Assembly: GCF_036021035.1 (NCBI RefSeq)
Contig: NZ_CP107930.1
Coordinates: 1,240,001 to 1,304,000, forward strand
From: Kineococcus sp. NBC_00420
GTDB taxonomy: Bacteria > Actinomycetota > Actinomycetes > Actinomycetales > Kineococcaceae
Length of the DNA stretch: 64,000 nucleotides
Direction of reading: 5' to 3'
This document shows, piece by piece, positions 63,481 to 64,000 of this stretch (position 1 is the first letter of the stretch; the number at the start of each line of letters is the position of its first letter). Position numbers and translations under genes: made by a program. Under the pieces are notes generated by a model that made no database searches, was not told the DNA's origin, and saw nothing but the letters and a program-made list of their open reading frames with translations.

Positions 63481-64000
63481 TCAGCTCGTGCTGACGATGA
63501 CCTCGACGGCGGGCGGCTGCTCGTCCGCGGCGACGGCGGGACGGTCGTCGGAAGGGGTCGCGACGTCGACGTCGTCGTCGTCCTCCACGTCCTCGTCCTC
63601 GTCGTCCTTGTCGTGGTGGTTCGGACCCTCGTGGCCCGTCGCGTGGTCGATGCCCGCGAGGAAACCGCGCGCCCGTTCGGTCCTGGGGTAGGAGTTCAGC
63701 AGTCCCCAGAAGGCCCGCGAGTGGGTCGGGACGAGCAGGTGGGCGAGCTCGTGCAGCAGCACGTAGTCCAGGACCCAGCTCGGCATGCCCTGCAGACGGC
63801 TGGACAGGCGGATGCTCCCGTCGGCGGGGGTGCAGGACCCCCAGCGGTGGTGCTGGTTCTCGACCCAGGCCACCGACGTCGGCCGGGCGAGGCCGTCGAG
63901 GTGACGACGGGAGAGTTCGCGGGCGCGTTCCAGCAGGTCGCCCTCGAGCGGGTTGCGGCGCCGGTCGGCGGCCTCGAGCCGGGTGACCATCCGCTCGACC
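63481..64000 (-). CDS. YgjP-like (M48/DUF45) metallopeptidase, 5' part outside the window
   Basis: At least 172 residues are visible; the frame continues past the window edge, and the visible segment begins within the conserved VERMVTRLEAADRRRNP region. The catalytic motif HELAHLLVPTHSRAFWGLL (HExxH plus third His) and the upstream substrate-region motif WGSCTPADGSIRLSSRL are both intact, as in YgjP/SprT-like peptidases. The tail after residue ~125 of the visible part is very acidic (EDEDVEDDDD), then ends in VEVIVSTS. Such an acidic C-terminus is unusual for the family. Confidence 0.88.
   Translation of the reverse strand, partial: VERMVTRLEAADRRRNPLEGDLLERARELSRRHLDGLARPTSVAWVENQHHRWGSCTPADGSIRLSSRLQGMPSWVLDYVLLHELAHLLVPTHSRAFWGLLNSYPRTERARGFLAGIDHATGHEGPNHHDKDDEDEDVEDDDDVDVATPSDDRPAVAADEQPPAVEVIVSTS

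Overview
The window is very GC-rich, with GTG starts and GC-biased third codon positions throughout. Several actinobacterial marker blocks are present: sigR-rsrA with the tiny ribosomal protein bL37, aroA-rsgA-hisN, and the DUF2342 metalloprotease / PDZ-Lon protease / PPA1309 / UPF0182 cluster. It looks like chromosomal DNA of a member of the Actinomycetota. A Kineococcus-like (Kineosporiaceae) origin is my best guess and is an inference, not a search result. I see no CRISPR array, insertion sequence, prophage or plasmid origin. Genes are densely packed, very often joined by 4-base GTGA/ATGA overlaps. Many starts carry a -10-like hexamer 6-8 bases upstream and no Shine-Dalgarno sequence, which is the signature of leaderless mRNAs.

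Layout. (1) 1-9102, minus strand: one tightly coupled catabolic operon with a BtpA/SgcQ-like protein, a SIS sugar isomerase, a PfkB kinase, a hydantoin/allantoin-type racemase, a TRZ/ATZ amidohydrolase, a PuuE-like deacetylase and a dipeptide-type ABC importer cut by the window edge. No described pathway that I know matches this gene set. (2) 9177-22167: mostly small accessory genes: MarR plus MFS exporter, a DUF222/HNH protein, a tautomerase, a broken gene, VOC, DUF3626, DinB, a chemoreceptor, YihY, a GlxA-type regulator, a maleylpyruvate isomerase-like protein, and a TetR/SnoaL pair with a clear operator. (3) 22164-28572: a lone PilT ATPase, bL37, the thiol-oxidative-stress pair sigR-rsrA with an autoregulatory SigR promoter, SRAP/YedK, DoxX, aroA and rsgA. 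(4) 28669-34176: a single 1835-residue protein joining a Ser/Thr kinase, an ATPase/helical scaffold, GAF and an active-looking GGDEF domain. (5) 34198-40000: VKOR, hisN, a CPBP protease, a universal stress protein, MscS, a SWEET-like transporter and a GNAT acetyltransferase.

(6) 40015-44827: zwf diverges from a tryptophan attenuator (leader peptide with three Trp codons) that controls a fused anthranilate synthase. Next is a DUF559/AbiEi-like gene framed by two copies of one palindrome, each copy starting right after the stop codon of a neighbouring gene. (7) 44830-51951: a NarL-type two-component system, a DedA protein, the Pnkp-Hen1 RNA-repair operon, and three identical initiator tRNA genes, each with its own promoter and terminator. 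(8) 52007-58733: UPF0182, PPA1309, a PDZ-Lon protease and a DUF2342 metalloprotease. (9) 58753-63461: a xylose/ribose-type ABC importer (binding protein, ATPase, permease) with its own ROK repressor and a pair of putative operators. A YgjP-like metallopeptidase, cut by the window edge, follows.

How the parts work together. The ROK operon is a self-regulated sugar uptake unit. The first operon would import and dismantle an unknown compound that probably contains both a cyclic ureide and a sugar. sigR-rsrA forms a redox switch that feeds back on itself. Pnkp-Hen1 repairs cleaved RNA and lies next to the initiator tRNA genes. The trp leader couples anthranilate synthesis to Trp-tRNA supply.
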